The notes beneath the pieces are model-generated. The model made no database searches. It was not told where the DNA came from and saw nothing but the letters and a program-made list of their open reading frames with translations. From contig JAUVKE010000132.1 of assembly GCA_030592105.1 (NCBI GenBank), positions 1 through 7,047 of the forward strand: DNA of 7,047 nt, in the 5' to 3' direction. Positions 1-6,789 of this stretch are shown here, piece after piece. The position numbers and the translations under genes are program-made. This stretch comes from Desulfobacteraceae bacterium (GTDB taxonomy: Bacteria > Desulfobacterota > Desulfobacteria > Desulfobacterales > BuS5). Within the stretch, counting starts at the first letter, position 1; every line of letters starts with the position of its first letter.

Positions 1-324
1 AGATTTTAAAAGATGTGGCAATACATTATTTTTTTTAAGTTTTGATTCAAAAAGATCTCCATGATCATCGTCACCGGCCTTTCCAACAAAACGGGCATTG
101 CCCCCAAGTCTGGCAATACCAATAATAGTATTACATGCTGAACCACCAGGAACAATAACCGGTTCGGTCGTTGTCTGAGAAATCAGGTGATCTATCTCTT
201 TTTTATCAATAAGGAGCATCCCCCCTTTTTCAGCGCCAATTTTTTTCAGGAATTCATCATCTTCCATTGCAAGTATATCTACCAGAGCAGAGCCAATCCC
301 TGTAATCAGACTACTCTTCTTCAT
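1..324 (-). CDS. PfkB-family carbohydrate/nucleoside kinase, adenosine-kinase-like (N-terminal part; cut by left window edge)
   Basis: The frame stays open from an ATG at 324 to the window edge, giving the first 108 residues. It begins MKKSSLITGIGSALVDILA, the first strand and substrate-binding Asp (D16) region typical of ribokinase/PfkB proteins. The PfkB N-terminal signature follows: GGSACNT at 60-66, then GIARLGG at 69-75 and FVGKAGDDDHG at 79-89. The family phosphorylates sugar or nucleoside hydroxyls with ATP. The GSALVDI opening and the lid segment around residues 30-58 resemble bacterial proteins annotated as adenosine kinases, but the C-terminal catalytic GAGD motif lies outside the window, so the substrate is unproven; ribokinase or fructokinase remain possible. 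The ATG overlaps the TGA of the SH3 gene in ATGA, implying translational coupling. A G-rich stretch (GGGG at 336-333) lies 8 nt upstream as a modest ribosome-binding site. The frame is intact to the edge. Confidence 0.86.
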   Translation of the reverse strand, partial: MKKSSLITGIGSALVDILAMEDDEFLKKIGAEKGGMLLIDKKEIDHLISQTTTEPVIVPGGSACNTIIGIARLGGNARFVGKAGDDDHGDLFESKLKKNNVLPHLLKS

Positions 325-779
325 AAATTCTTACCCCACACTAATGTTTTATATATCCAGCCAGAATCACCATCCGCATGTCTGATATTAATCCAGTTCC
401 CCTTATGTTTCAGCACCTTAAAAGGGATTCCTTTTTCAACAGTAAAAAGAATCTTCCCTTTTTTACCTGGCTTTGACCTGACTCTGCAGGAGTCTTTAAT
501 TGTAATAACTGTTTCTGTTTGACTCACCAGTTTTTTATTTATCCATCCATTATCACCCTCAAAATCACTGAATTTATACCATGAGCCTGATTTCTTTATT
601 ATTTTGAGAGGATGATATTTTTCAATCTGCCATAATACATCGTTCTTTGCTCCAGGCCCTGAACGTATATTTGCAACAGAGACTGAAACTGAAACAATTT
701 CAGCCAGCGCAACTCCATAAATTAAAAGAAAAAAAAGAATAAAAAATAAAATTTTTTTTGCTGATAAGTATATTTTCAT
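321..779 (-). CDS. Small exported protein with two tandem bacterial SH3 (SH3b) repeats
   Basis: This is a 152-residue protein with a clear Sec-type signal peptide: basic residues at K2, K8 and K9, a hydrophobic core at about 10-24, and an ALA-E junction suggesting cleavage after residue 26. I see no lipobox cysteine, so it is probably periplasmic or released. The mature part is two copies of one SH3b unit, about 31-85 and 91-146. Each has a V-N/R-x-R-S-x-P-G opening (NIRSGPG at 37-43, RVRSKPG at 99-105), a G-S/N-W strand (65-67 and 127-129) and a GD-x-GWI turn followed by a K-x-LV strand (75-85, 137-147). SH3b domains often bind peptidoglycan or mediate envelope contacts; no catalytic domain is attached, so the role here is unknown. 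The start is well supported: GAGG lies 8 nt upstream, inside the last codons of the phosphatase gene, whose stop is 3 bp away. Confidence 0.9.
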   Translation of the reverse strand: MKIYLSAKKILFFILFFLLIYGVALAEIVSVSVSVANIRSGPGAKNDVLWQIEKYHPLKIIKKSGSWYKFSDFEGDNGWINKKLVSQTETVITIKDSCRVRSKPGKKGKILFTVEKGIPFKVLKHKGNWINIRHADGDSGWIYKTLVWGKNL

Positions 780-782
780 AAA

Positions 783-1415
783 TTATACCTCATAAAATAA
801 AAGATCCGGAAGCTTCACACAGGTTAATTTTTTACCGTAACCAGCACCTGTATCTATTCCTATTTTATTAGGCAAAACAAGCGGTAGTGTAAAAGGAGTA
901 TGCCCAAAAACAACCTGTTTGCCGAAATCATATTTTGATTTAATAAAATTTTTCCTTATCCATAAAAGATCAGATACTTTTTGGCTGGCAAGAGGAACTT
1001 CATCTTTTAATCCTGCATGTACAAAAATATATCTTTCGGTCTCATAATAATAATCAAGCGAATTGTAAAAATCCAAATGCTTTTCCGGAATAATACTGAT
1101 TGATTTCTGATCTTCTTTTAAATAACTCTCAAGGGTTTGCTGACCTCCATTAAAAAGAAAATTGTTTCGGTCAATTCCTGCAAGGTAATTTTCTAATAAT
1201 TCCTCGTGATTCCCCTTTAAAAAAATCAGGTTATTACACTTTTTTTTTAGATCAATCAGATATTCTATTACTTTAAATGTATCATGTCCTCTGTCAATAT
1301 AATCACCAAGAAATACAAGCGTATCTTTTTTAAAATCAATATCAATTTTATTCATAAGAAGAAACAGTTTGTCAAACTGGCCGTGTATATCACCTATGGC
1401 AAAAATTTTATCCAT
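783..1415 (-). CDS. PPP-type metallophosphatase (calcineurin-like; Ser/Thr protein phosphatase or ApaH-like)
   Basis: The 210-residue protein is complete and shows all PPP-family metal and catalytic motifs in order: GDIHG at 8-12 (D9, H11), GDYIDRG at 37-43 (D38, R42), GNHE at 68-71 (N69, H70), FVHAG at 131-135 (H133) and GHTP at 171-174 (H172). The closing IDTGAGYGKKLT (187-198) matches the tail seen in lambda phosphatase and bacterial PrpA/PrpB-type enzymes. These hydrolyse phosphomonoesters, commonly on protein Ser/Thr or Tyr, using two metal ions. The related ApaH enzymes cleave diadenosine tetraphosphate but are usually longer (about 280 residues), so I favour the short lambda-PP-like class while leaving the substrate open. 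There is no signal peptide, so it is cytoplasmic. It starts 3 bp after the purL stop, with AGG 8 nt upstream of ATG inside the end of purL. Its setting near purine genes would also fit nucleotide turnover. Confidence 0.92.
   Translation of the reverse strand: MDKIFAIGDIHGQFDKLFLLMNKIDIDFKKDTLVFLGDYIDRGHDTFKVIEYLIDLKKKCNNLIFLKGNHEELLENYLAGIDRNNFLFNGGQQTLESYLKEDQKSISIIPEKHLDFYNSLDYYYETERYIFVHAGLKDEVPLASQKVSDLLWIRKNFIKSKYDFGKQVVFGHTPFTLPLVLPNKIGIDTGAGYGKKLTCVKLPDLLFYEV
788..791 (-). promoter_or_regulatory. Ribosome-binding site of the SH3 gene inside the end of the phosphatase gene
   Basis: GAGG on the minus strand lies 8 nt before the ATG at 779 and within the last two sense codons of the phosphatase gene. 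It is among the clearest Shine-Dalgarno sequences in the window and supports both the chosen start and co-translation with the upstream gene. Confidence 0.75.
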
Positions 1416-1418
1416 AAA

Positions 1419-4418
1419 TCAAACCTGTTTTGCAAAAAGTTTTTTCCAGGCATGCCTGATTTGATTAACAGGAATGTCAATTATGCTGCTATCCCCCAAC
1501 CCGTAAACTTTTAGATTATCCAATTCACTCGTTATCTTTCCCACACAGGCATATTTAAGCCCTTTGAAAATCCTCTCAAAATCCTGTCTGTTCTCCGGAT
1601 CAACAGTTATAATAAACCTGCCGGGAGATTCTGAGAATAAAACCAGATCATTTCGTTTTATTCCTTCAAAAGGGACTTTATCAAGATAAACAGTGGCACC
1701 CAGACCACCCCCCATTGCTACCATGGCAAGATGGACTCCCAGTCCTCCCCTGTATATACCATGAGCAGATGCAACTATACCTTCCTGAATTGCTGTTGAT
1801 AACTTTTCATACAATACTTTAAAGCTATCTAAAAAAACTTCAGGCACGTTTAACCCTGTATATCCAAAATGATCATAATATTCAGATCCTCCCAGTTCAT
1901 TTCTGGTATTCCCTATGACATATACAAGATCTCCTGGAAACTTGCTCTCCATTGTAACACATTTATCTATATCGTCAATAACACCGACGGTTGAAAACTG
2001 AAGAGTTTCCAGAGCAGATATTTTATGGGTCTCATTATAAGTCCCTGATAAGTATCCATCAACATACATGCTGTCTTTTCCGGAAAGAAGCGGGATTTCA
2101 TAGGCAAGACATGTTTCACGAAGTGCCATACATGATCTTACAAGCTGAGCAGCCTTGAACCTGCCATTCGGATTATTAACAGGATGATATTGTATGTCCG
2201 GCCAGCAAAAATTATCAACTCCACCAATATGCTCAGGATCTGCACCCACAGCAATCAGCCTTCGCACAGCCTCGTCAATAGTACAGGCGGTCATATGATA
2301 AGCATCTATAACGGAATAATGAGGTAAAAGCGCTTGGGCAAAGGCGAGGCCTTTGGAAGAATCAAGAACAGGTCTTAAAACAGCAGCATCACTGTTTACA
2401 TCCCGATTCTTCCCAACAAGTGGCTTTATTACGCTTGTTCCCTGTACTTCATGATCATACTGTCTTGTAATCCACTCTTTGGAACAGATATTGGGGTTTG
2501 ACAGTATATCAAGGAGAAGCTGTTCATAATCATCAGGTTCTGTTATAACAGGCTCAAACAGACCACGAGTATGGGGCATCTCCCATATTGATTCAAATTC
2601 CCATTGCGGGAAACCCGAAGTTAAAAAATTGATATCTACATATGCACATGTTTTGTCATTATATGTAATATGAAGCATTCCTGAGTCGGTATATTCCCCG
2701 ATCACCGTGCTTTCCACAGCATGCTTTTTGGAAAGTTCAAAAAATTTTTCTTCATGCTCAGGGTCTACCGCAACAGTCATACGTTCCTGGGATTCAGAAA
2801 TCCATATCTCCCACTGATCCATACCTTCATACTTTAACGGAACCTTTTCAAGAAATATTTCACATCCATTTGAAAATCGTGCTGATTCACCAACAGATGA
2901 TGAAAGGCCGCCTCCTCCATTATCAGTGATAAAAGTAATCAGACCTTCATCCCGTGCTTCCAGAATAAAATCATGCATTTTTTTCTGAGTATATGGATCA
3001 CCAATTTGAACATGACCAGCTGGAGTGTTCTCCGAAAATATTTCAGAAGAGGCTGTAACACCATGAATTCCATCTTTGCCAACTCTTCCACCGCACATAA
3101 CAATAAGATCACCAGGGGATGTCGTTTTCAGCTCTGCTGGTTCTTTGTTAATCAGAGATGGCATTATTCCAAGAGCCGTAACATAAACCAGTGATTTTCC
3201 CATATATCCAGGATGGAACAGCACCTGGCCGAATGTAGTAGGGATGCCACTCTTGTTCCCTCCATCACGTACCCCTTCTATCACACCATCCAAAAGCCGT
3301 TGTGGATGAAGATGTGGAGAAAGCTTGCCAGCGTAATCATACATTCCTGTACAATACCCATAGCCGCCCATAATAAGCTTTGCCCCTTTTCCAGTGCCTA
3401 GAGGATCTCTGTAAACCCCTACTATGCCAGTTATAGCACCGCCATAAGCTTCCATATTGGAAGGTGAATTATGAGTCTCTCCTGTAATAACATAATAGTG
3501 ATCATTATCAAAACGCCCGACTCCTGCGTTATCCCATAAAACCGATATAACCCACGATTTTTTCTCTTTTAACAACAGAGTTGGGGATTCAATAAAAGTT
3601 TTAAACAGACTGTCAATATCAAAACTTTCGCCTGTTTCATGATCAATATGATGAAACAGGCCATTAAACGTATTATGATTACAATGATCACTTCTTGCCT
3701 GGGAAATATACTCCAGTTCAATATCTACAGGATCATCCAGACCGACTTCAGCCCGTTTTTTGCGAATATCCTCTCTTAAAAAATAAGACCTTATTACAGG
3801 AATATCTTTACGATTCAAGGCGAGGCCACGGCTGTCACTGATTTTTTGGAATGCAACGTCGCTTTCAATGGTAACAGTTTCAACGCATGGTAAATGGTTC
3901 AGCATTACTTTTGGAATAACATGCCCGATACCATTAGTATTATCCCAATCATCCTTATGATATATCACCCACTGCTGAATAATATGATTTGCAAGCAGAT
4001 CTCCTGCCATCCTGCTCAGATCTTCCCTATCAAGCCCATTTGCCTTAATACAAAAACGTTTGGATGTATAAACAGCTTCATCTCTTTGAAAAACAAGACT
4101 CAGTAAATCTTCGATTGCCTCAACGGCAGTGCTGCCGGGGTTATCACGTACGCCAGGTTTATAACCTACCCATATGCACCAGTCAAACTCAACTGGTAAG
4201 GGAAGATAAGAGGAAACCTGGGTAACAGGATTTGTAAATATATCAGCCTGAACAGATGCAAGCTGTTCTTCAGTTAAATCCGCATCAATTGTAACTACAT
4301 CTATCACACTGATATGCTGAAGCTCTATTCCGCAATAATCCTTCGCTTTTTTGCGGATACTTTCACCTTCAGCATCAAACATCTTTTCTTTTAATGTTAT
4401 TTCTAACCTGTGTGCCAT
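1419..4418 (-). CDS. purL: Phosphoribosylformylglycinamidine synthase, PurS-PurL fused form without glutaminase domain
   Basis: FGAM synthase makes formylglycinamidine ribonucleotide from FGAR, ATP and ammonia in de novo purine synthesis. From the ATG at 4418 it is 999 residues. Residues 1-155 form two PurS-like halves (LKEKMFDAEG at about 9-18 and YKPGVRDNPG at 86-95). Then come two AIRS-type halves: ARSDHCNHNTF (241-251, catalytic His region), GETHNSPSNMEAYGGA (313-328), GGRVGKDGIHG (443-453), DNGGGGLSSSVGE (499-511), TACTIDEAVRRLIAVGAD (710-727), LLSGKDSM (777-784) and SESPGRF (929-935). The protein ends at about the point where E. coli-type PurL (near 1300 residues) would enter its glutaminase domain. 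Ammonia must therefore come from a separate PurQ, and no purQ is in the window. The frame also allows TTG at 4427 (three residues longer); I prefer ATG, giving MAHRLEITLK, because the PurS strand starts right there. Neither start has a good Shine-Dalgarno, so coupling to rseP is likely. Confidence 0.95.
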   Translation of the reverse strand: MAHRLEITLKEKMFDAEGESIRKKAKDYCGIELQHISVIDVVTIDADLTEEQLASVQADIFTNPVTQVSSYLPLPVEFDWCIWVGYKPGVRDNPGSTAVEAIEDLLSLVFQRDEAVYTSKRFCIKANGLDREDLSRMAGDLLANHIIQQWVIYHKDDWDNTNGIGHVIPKVMLNHLPCVETVTIESDVAFQKISDSRGLALNRKDIPVIRSYFLREDIRKKRAEVGLDDPVDIELEYISQARSDHCNHNTFNGLFHHIDHETGESFDIDSLFKTFIESPTLLLKEKKSWVISVLWDNAGVGRFDNDHYYVITGETHNSPSNMEAYGGAITGIVGVYRDPLGTGKGAKLIMGGYGYCTGMYDYAGKLSPHLHPQRLLDGVIEGVRDGGNKSGIPTTFGQVLFHPGYMGKSLVYVTALGIMPSLINKEPAELKTTSPGDLIVMCGGRVGKDGIHGVTASSEIFSENTPAGHVQIGDPYTQKKMHDFILEARDEGLITFITDNGGGGLSSSVGESARFSNGCEIFLEKVPLKYEGMDQWEIWISESQERMTVAVDPEHEEKFFELSKKHAVESTVIGEYTDSGMLHITYNDKTCAYVDINFLTSGFPQWEFESIWEMPHTRGLFEPVITEPDDYEQLLLDILSNPNICSKEWITRQYDHEVQGTSVIKPLVGKNRDVNSDAAVLRPVLDSSKGLAFAQALLPHYSVIDAYHMTACTIDEAVRRLIAVGADPEHIGGVDNFCWPDIQYHPVNNPNGRFKAAQLVRSCMALRETCLAYEIPLLSGKDSMYVDGYLSGTYNETHKISALETLQFSTVGVIDDIDKCVTMESKFPGDLVYVIGNTRNELGGSEYYDHFGYTGLNVPEVFLDSFKVLYEKLSTAIQEGIVASAHGIYRGGLGVHLAMVAMGGGLGATVYLDKVPFEGIKRNDLVLFSESPGRFIITVDPENRQDFERIFKGLKYACVGKITSELDNLKVYGLGDSSIIDIPVNQIRHAWKKLFAKQV

Positions 4419-4432
4419 AAGAGACAAATTTA

Positions 4433-5503
4433 CTATTGAATAAAAAGTTTCATAATATCATTATAAAAAGCGTATCCCATTAACAGTAATAAAATAGTAA
4501 GCCCGACCTTTTGTGCAAATTCCTGCGCTTTAAGATTTACCGGCCGCCCTGTTATCAGTTCAATGGTAAAAAAAAGTATATGTCCGCCGTCCAGCACCGG
4601 AATAGGAAAAAGATTGATTATCGCAAGACTGACACTTAAAAAAGCCATGAAAGACAAAAAATTAGGTAATCCTTCTCTATAGAAATCTCCCGCCATTTTT
4701 GCAATCTGGATAGGACCGCCCAGATTATCTTTTGCTGAAACAGTGCCCTGAATCATCTTTACAAGGCCCAGCAAAGTCAGCTTTGAAATATAATAAACCT
4801 GATAAACACTCTCTGAAAATGCCTGTACAATATTTAATTTTTTTGAAAAAAAGCTGCCGCTTGATGAAATTCCAATTATATACCGTTTTACATCTTCACC
4901 AAAAAGATTTTTAACAATCTTCTCTTCAGGGAGGAGATCAATAATATAATCGGAGCCATTACGAATAAAGGATATCTTCAGGTTTTCGCCATTGCTCCCT
5001 GAAATAATTGCCCCCATCTTATCCCATGAAGCAACCTGTATACCATTGATCTGAGTTATTGTGTCACCTTTTTTAATGCCCGCCATAAAAGCAGGCGAAC
5101 CATCCTGAACTGAGCCGACTACCGGCGTTACAATCAGTTTCCCGTAAAATTGAAATAATCCCCAAAAAATAAATATGGCAAGAAAAAAATTAAAAACTGG
5201 CCCGGCAGCAACAATTGCCAGCCTTTTTACAACATGCTTGTGAGAGAATGACATGGAAATCTGATCAGAATCTATTTCTGCATCAGGTGTTTCACCAACC
5301 ATTTTTACAAAGCCGCCAAGGGGTAAGAGAGAAATACAATATTCCGTAAAGCCGATTTTTTTGCTAATAATTTTAGGTCCAAACCCCAGTGAAAATTTAA
5401 GAACCCCGACTCCCATCAACCTGGCCAGCAAAAAATGTCCGAATTCATGGAAAAAAATTAATACACCTAAAACTATTATAAATGCTGCTATACTTTCACT
5501 CAT
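4433..5503 (-). CDS. rseP: Site-2 intramembrane zinc metalloprotease (RseP/RasP family), single PDZ domain
   Basis: This is a 356-residue inner-membrane protease of the S2P family, which cuts membrane-embedded substrates such as anti-sigma factors or remnant signal peptides. The zinc motif HEFGH is at 19-23 in the first membrane helix, and the second zinc-ligand motif, NLFPIPVLDGG (297-307, D305), is in a C-terminal helix. Other hydrophobic segments lie near 98-118 and 332-346. A PDZ domain spans about 125-195 (GSPAFMAGIKKGDTITQING at 135-154). E. coli RseP has two PDZ domains and about 450 residues; this shorter single-PDZ layout is common in other lineages. The start is firmly set: GGAG lies 8 nt upstream and the ATG shares its A with the dxr stop (TAATG). 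No cognate anti-sigma gene is visible, so the substrate is unknown. Position after cdsA and dxr is the classic envelope-biogenesis arrangement. Confidence 0.96.
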   Translation of the reverse strand: MSESIAAFIIVLGVLIFFHEFGHFLLARLMGVGVLKFSLGFGPKIISKKIGFTEYCISLLPLGGFVKMVGETPDAEIDSDQISMSFSHKHVVKRLAIVAAGPVFNFFLAIFIFWGLFQFYGKLIVTPVVGSVQDGSPAFMAGIKKGDTITQINGIQVASWDKMGAIISGSNGENLKISFIRNGSDYIIDLLPEEKIVKNLFGEDVKRYIIGISSSGSFFSKKLNIVQAFSESVYQVYYISKLTLLGLVKMIQGTVSAKDNLGGPIQIAKMAGDFYREGLPNFLSFMAFLSVSLAIINLFPIPVLDGGHILFFTIELITGRPVNLKAQEFAQKVGLTILLLLMGYAFYNDIMKLFIQ

Positions 5504-6687
5504 TATATTTGCTCCGGAGTAAGCTGATATGCCAGTAATACTCTATTCACAGTCTCTTCAGTATAAGCTCTTGCCCATTTATCTGCTTTCATAATATCCA
5601 CAAGCTCAGGATCTTTTACCACACAATGCTTCTCCATTGTATCTTTTATTATAATAGGAATCTGATTAAACGATAAACCTTGATTCAAAAAAGCATGAAC
5701 AGTCACTTCATTTGCCCCGTTAAGAACACACGGGAGTGTGCCACCGGTTTTACAAGCCGAAAAAGCAAGCTCTAAACATGGAAATTTTTCAATATCCGGT
5801 TTTTCAAAAGTTAAAGCGCCTAAACTTGTAAAGTCCGGAACCGGTAAATTTAACGGAAGCCGTTCAGGATAAGACATAGCATAAGCGATAGCCCCTTTCA
5901 TATCCGGTATACCCATCTGCGCCATTACAGATCCATCTTTAAATGATATCATCGAATGAATAATACTCTGAGGATGAATAAGAACTTCAATCATATCAAG
6001 AGAGACTCCGAACAGATGTTTTGCCTCTATTACTTCCAGGCCTTTATTCATAAGAGTAGCAGAATCGACACTTATTTTATCACCCATATCCCAGGTGGGA
6101 TGGTTAAGAGCATCTTCAGGTTTAATCTTATCAAATTCATTATCTGCTTTACAAAGGAAAGGCCCTCCTGAACCGGTAAGTAATATTTTATGGAGATCTT
6201 TAATGCTGTTTCCATGGAGGCATTGAAAAATTGCGCTGTGCTCACTATCTATAGGCAATATACTTACACACTTTTCGGCTGCTCTTTTCATAACTGTTTC
6301 ACCAGCCATAACAAGAGTCTCCTTATTTGCCAAAGCTACAGTTTTCCCTGCATCTATAGCTGCCAGGGTTGGAACAAGTCCGGCCCCTCCTACCATGGAA
6401 GAGATCAGCATATCAGCAGATTTCCATGCCGCAGCTGTAAGATAGCCCTTTTCGCCATAGAGGATTTCAGTTTTCCGGCCTGCTGTCATTCTTAATTTAT
6501 CAGCTGCTGATTTATCATAAACAACAGCTATTTCAGGGCGAAATTCTTTAATTTGTAATGCAAGAAGATTGATATTTTTTTTTGCAGATATGGCCTTAAC
6601 CGAAAATCTGTCTGGAAACATCCTAACAATATTTAAAACATTTTGTCCGATAGAACCAGTTGAGCCGAGAATAGATAGCCTTTTCAT
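5503..6687 (-). CDS. dxr: 1-deoxy-D-xylulose 5-phosphate reductoisomerase
   Basis: DXR converts 1-deoxy-D-xylulose 5-phosphate to 2-C-methyl-D-erythritol 4-phosphate using NADPH and a divalent metal, committing carbon to MEP-pathway isoprenoids. The 394-residue length is normal. Visible motifs are the NADPH-binding GSTGSIG at 8-14, ALANKET at 118-124, the metal-binding DSE at 147-149, GSGGPF at 172-177 (S173), HPTWDMG at 196-202 (H196 and the flexible-loop W199), and SVDSATLMNKGLE at 206-218 (S209, N214, K215, E218). These match the E. coli active-site residues one for one. The protein is cytoplasmic. The ATG at 6687 gives the canonical MKRLSILGSTGSIG opening, although the region just upstream (GGTAAAATAATA) is a poor ribosome-binding site. 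It lies 102 bp after cdsA and overlaps rseP by one base. Its product feeds polyprenyl carriers used in envelope synthesis, which fits the neighbourhood. Confidence 0.98.
   Translation of the reverse strand: MKRLSILGSTGSIGQNVLNIVRMFPDRFSVKAISAKKNINLLALQIKEFRPEIAVVYDKSAADKLRMTAGRKTEILYGEKGYLTAAAWKSADMLISSMVGGAGLVPTLAAIDAGKTVALANKETLVMAGETVMKRAAEKCVSILPIDSEHSAIFQCLHGNSIKDLHKILLTGSGGPFLCKADNEFDKIKPEDALNHPTWDMGDKISVDSATLMNKGLEVIEAKHLFGVSLDMIEVLIHPQSIIHSMISFKDGSVMAQMGIPDMKGAIAYAMSYPERLPLNLPVPDFTSLGALTFEKPDIEKFPCLELAFSACKTGGTLPCVLNGANEVTVHAFLNQGLSFNQIPIIIKDTMEKHCVVKDPELVDIMKADKWARAYTEETVNRVLLAYQLTPEQI
5512..5515 (-). promoter_or_regulatory. Ribosome-binding site of rseP inside the end of dxr
   Basis: GGAG on the minus strand sits 8 nt before the rseP ATG and lies within the dxr codons for Pro-Glu. 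Together with the TAATG stop/start overlap it fixes the rseP start and suggests that ribosomes finishing dxr re-initiate on rseP. Confidence 0.75.
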
Positions 6688-6789
6688 TATTATTTTACCG
6701 GTATAAGAGCCAGACGTTTTAGAACTTATTCTAAAATTAACCTGAAAGTCTTAAGTTGTTTGTAACTTTTTACTTATGTTACGTTTTTT
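6688..6789. other. cdsA-dxr intergenic gap, the only sizeable non-coding stretch
   Basis: This 102-bp AT-rich spacer separates the cdsA stop from the dxr start. It holds an 8-bp inverted repeat (listed separately) and a weaker 5-bp repeat, GTAAC/GTTAC at 6762-6766 and 6778-6782, with an 11-nt loop. A weak sigma70-like match on the minus strand is TTAAGA (6754-6749) and TAGAAT (6733-6728), but its 15-bp spacer is short. No GC-rich hairpin followed by a U tract is present, so I see no intrinsic terminator. The gap may carry an internal promoter or processing site for the dxr-rseP-purL segment; this is inference. Confidence 0.5.
6717..6736. repeat. Perfect 8-bp inverted repeat with 4-nt spacer upstream of dxr
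   Basis: On the plus strand the arms are TTTTAGAA (6717-6724) and TTCTAAAA (6729-6736) around CTTA. The arms are exact complements. The element ends 29 bp before the dxr ATG and overlaps the best -10-like hexamer on the minus strand, so it could be an operator or a weak RNA hairpin. It is AT-rich and lacks a following U tract, which argues against a terminator. AT-rich DNA produces such repeats by chance fairly often. Confidence 0.4.

Noticed and set aside
187..522. Plus-strand open frame of 111 codons
   Set aside because: It lies antisense across the kinase and SH3 genes, has no recognisable motif, and its composition is that of the reverse complement of those genes.
751..760. Run of eight A residues (minus strand) in the SH3 gene, and a similar run in the kinase gene, as programmed slippage sites
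   Set aside because: Both reading frames stay intact through the runs, and no alternative frame gives a sensible product. Such runs are expected in Lys-rich genes of AT-rich genomes.
2973..3401. Two plus-strand open frames of 73 and 62 codons
   Set aside because: Both sit inside the strongly conserved part of purL and show no family resemblance or ribosome-binding site.
6190..6495. Plus-strand open frame of 101 codons
   Set aside because: It lies wholly inside dxr, whose active-site motifs are intact. Its Cys- and Ser-rich product is typical of antisense shadow frames.
6717..6736. The inverted repeat as an intrinsic terminator for cdsA
   Set aside because: The stem is AT-rich with only two G-C or C-G pairs at most, and no U tract follows it on the minus strand.
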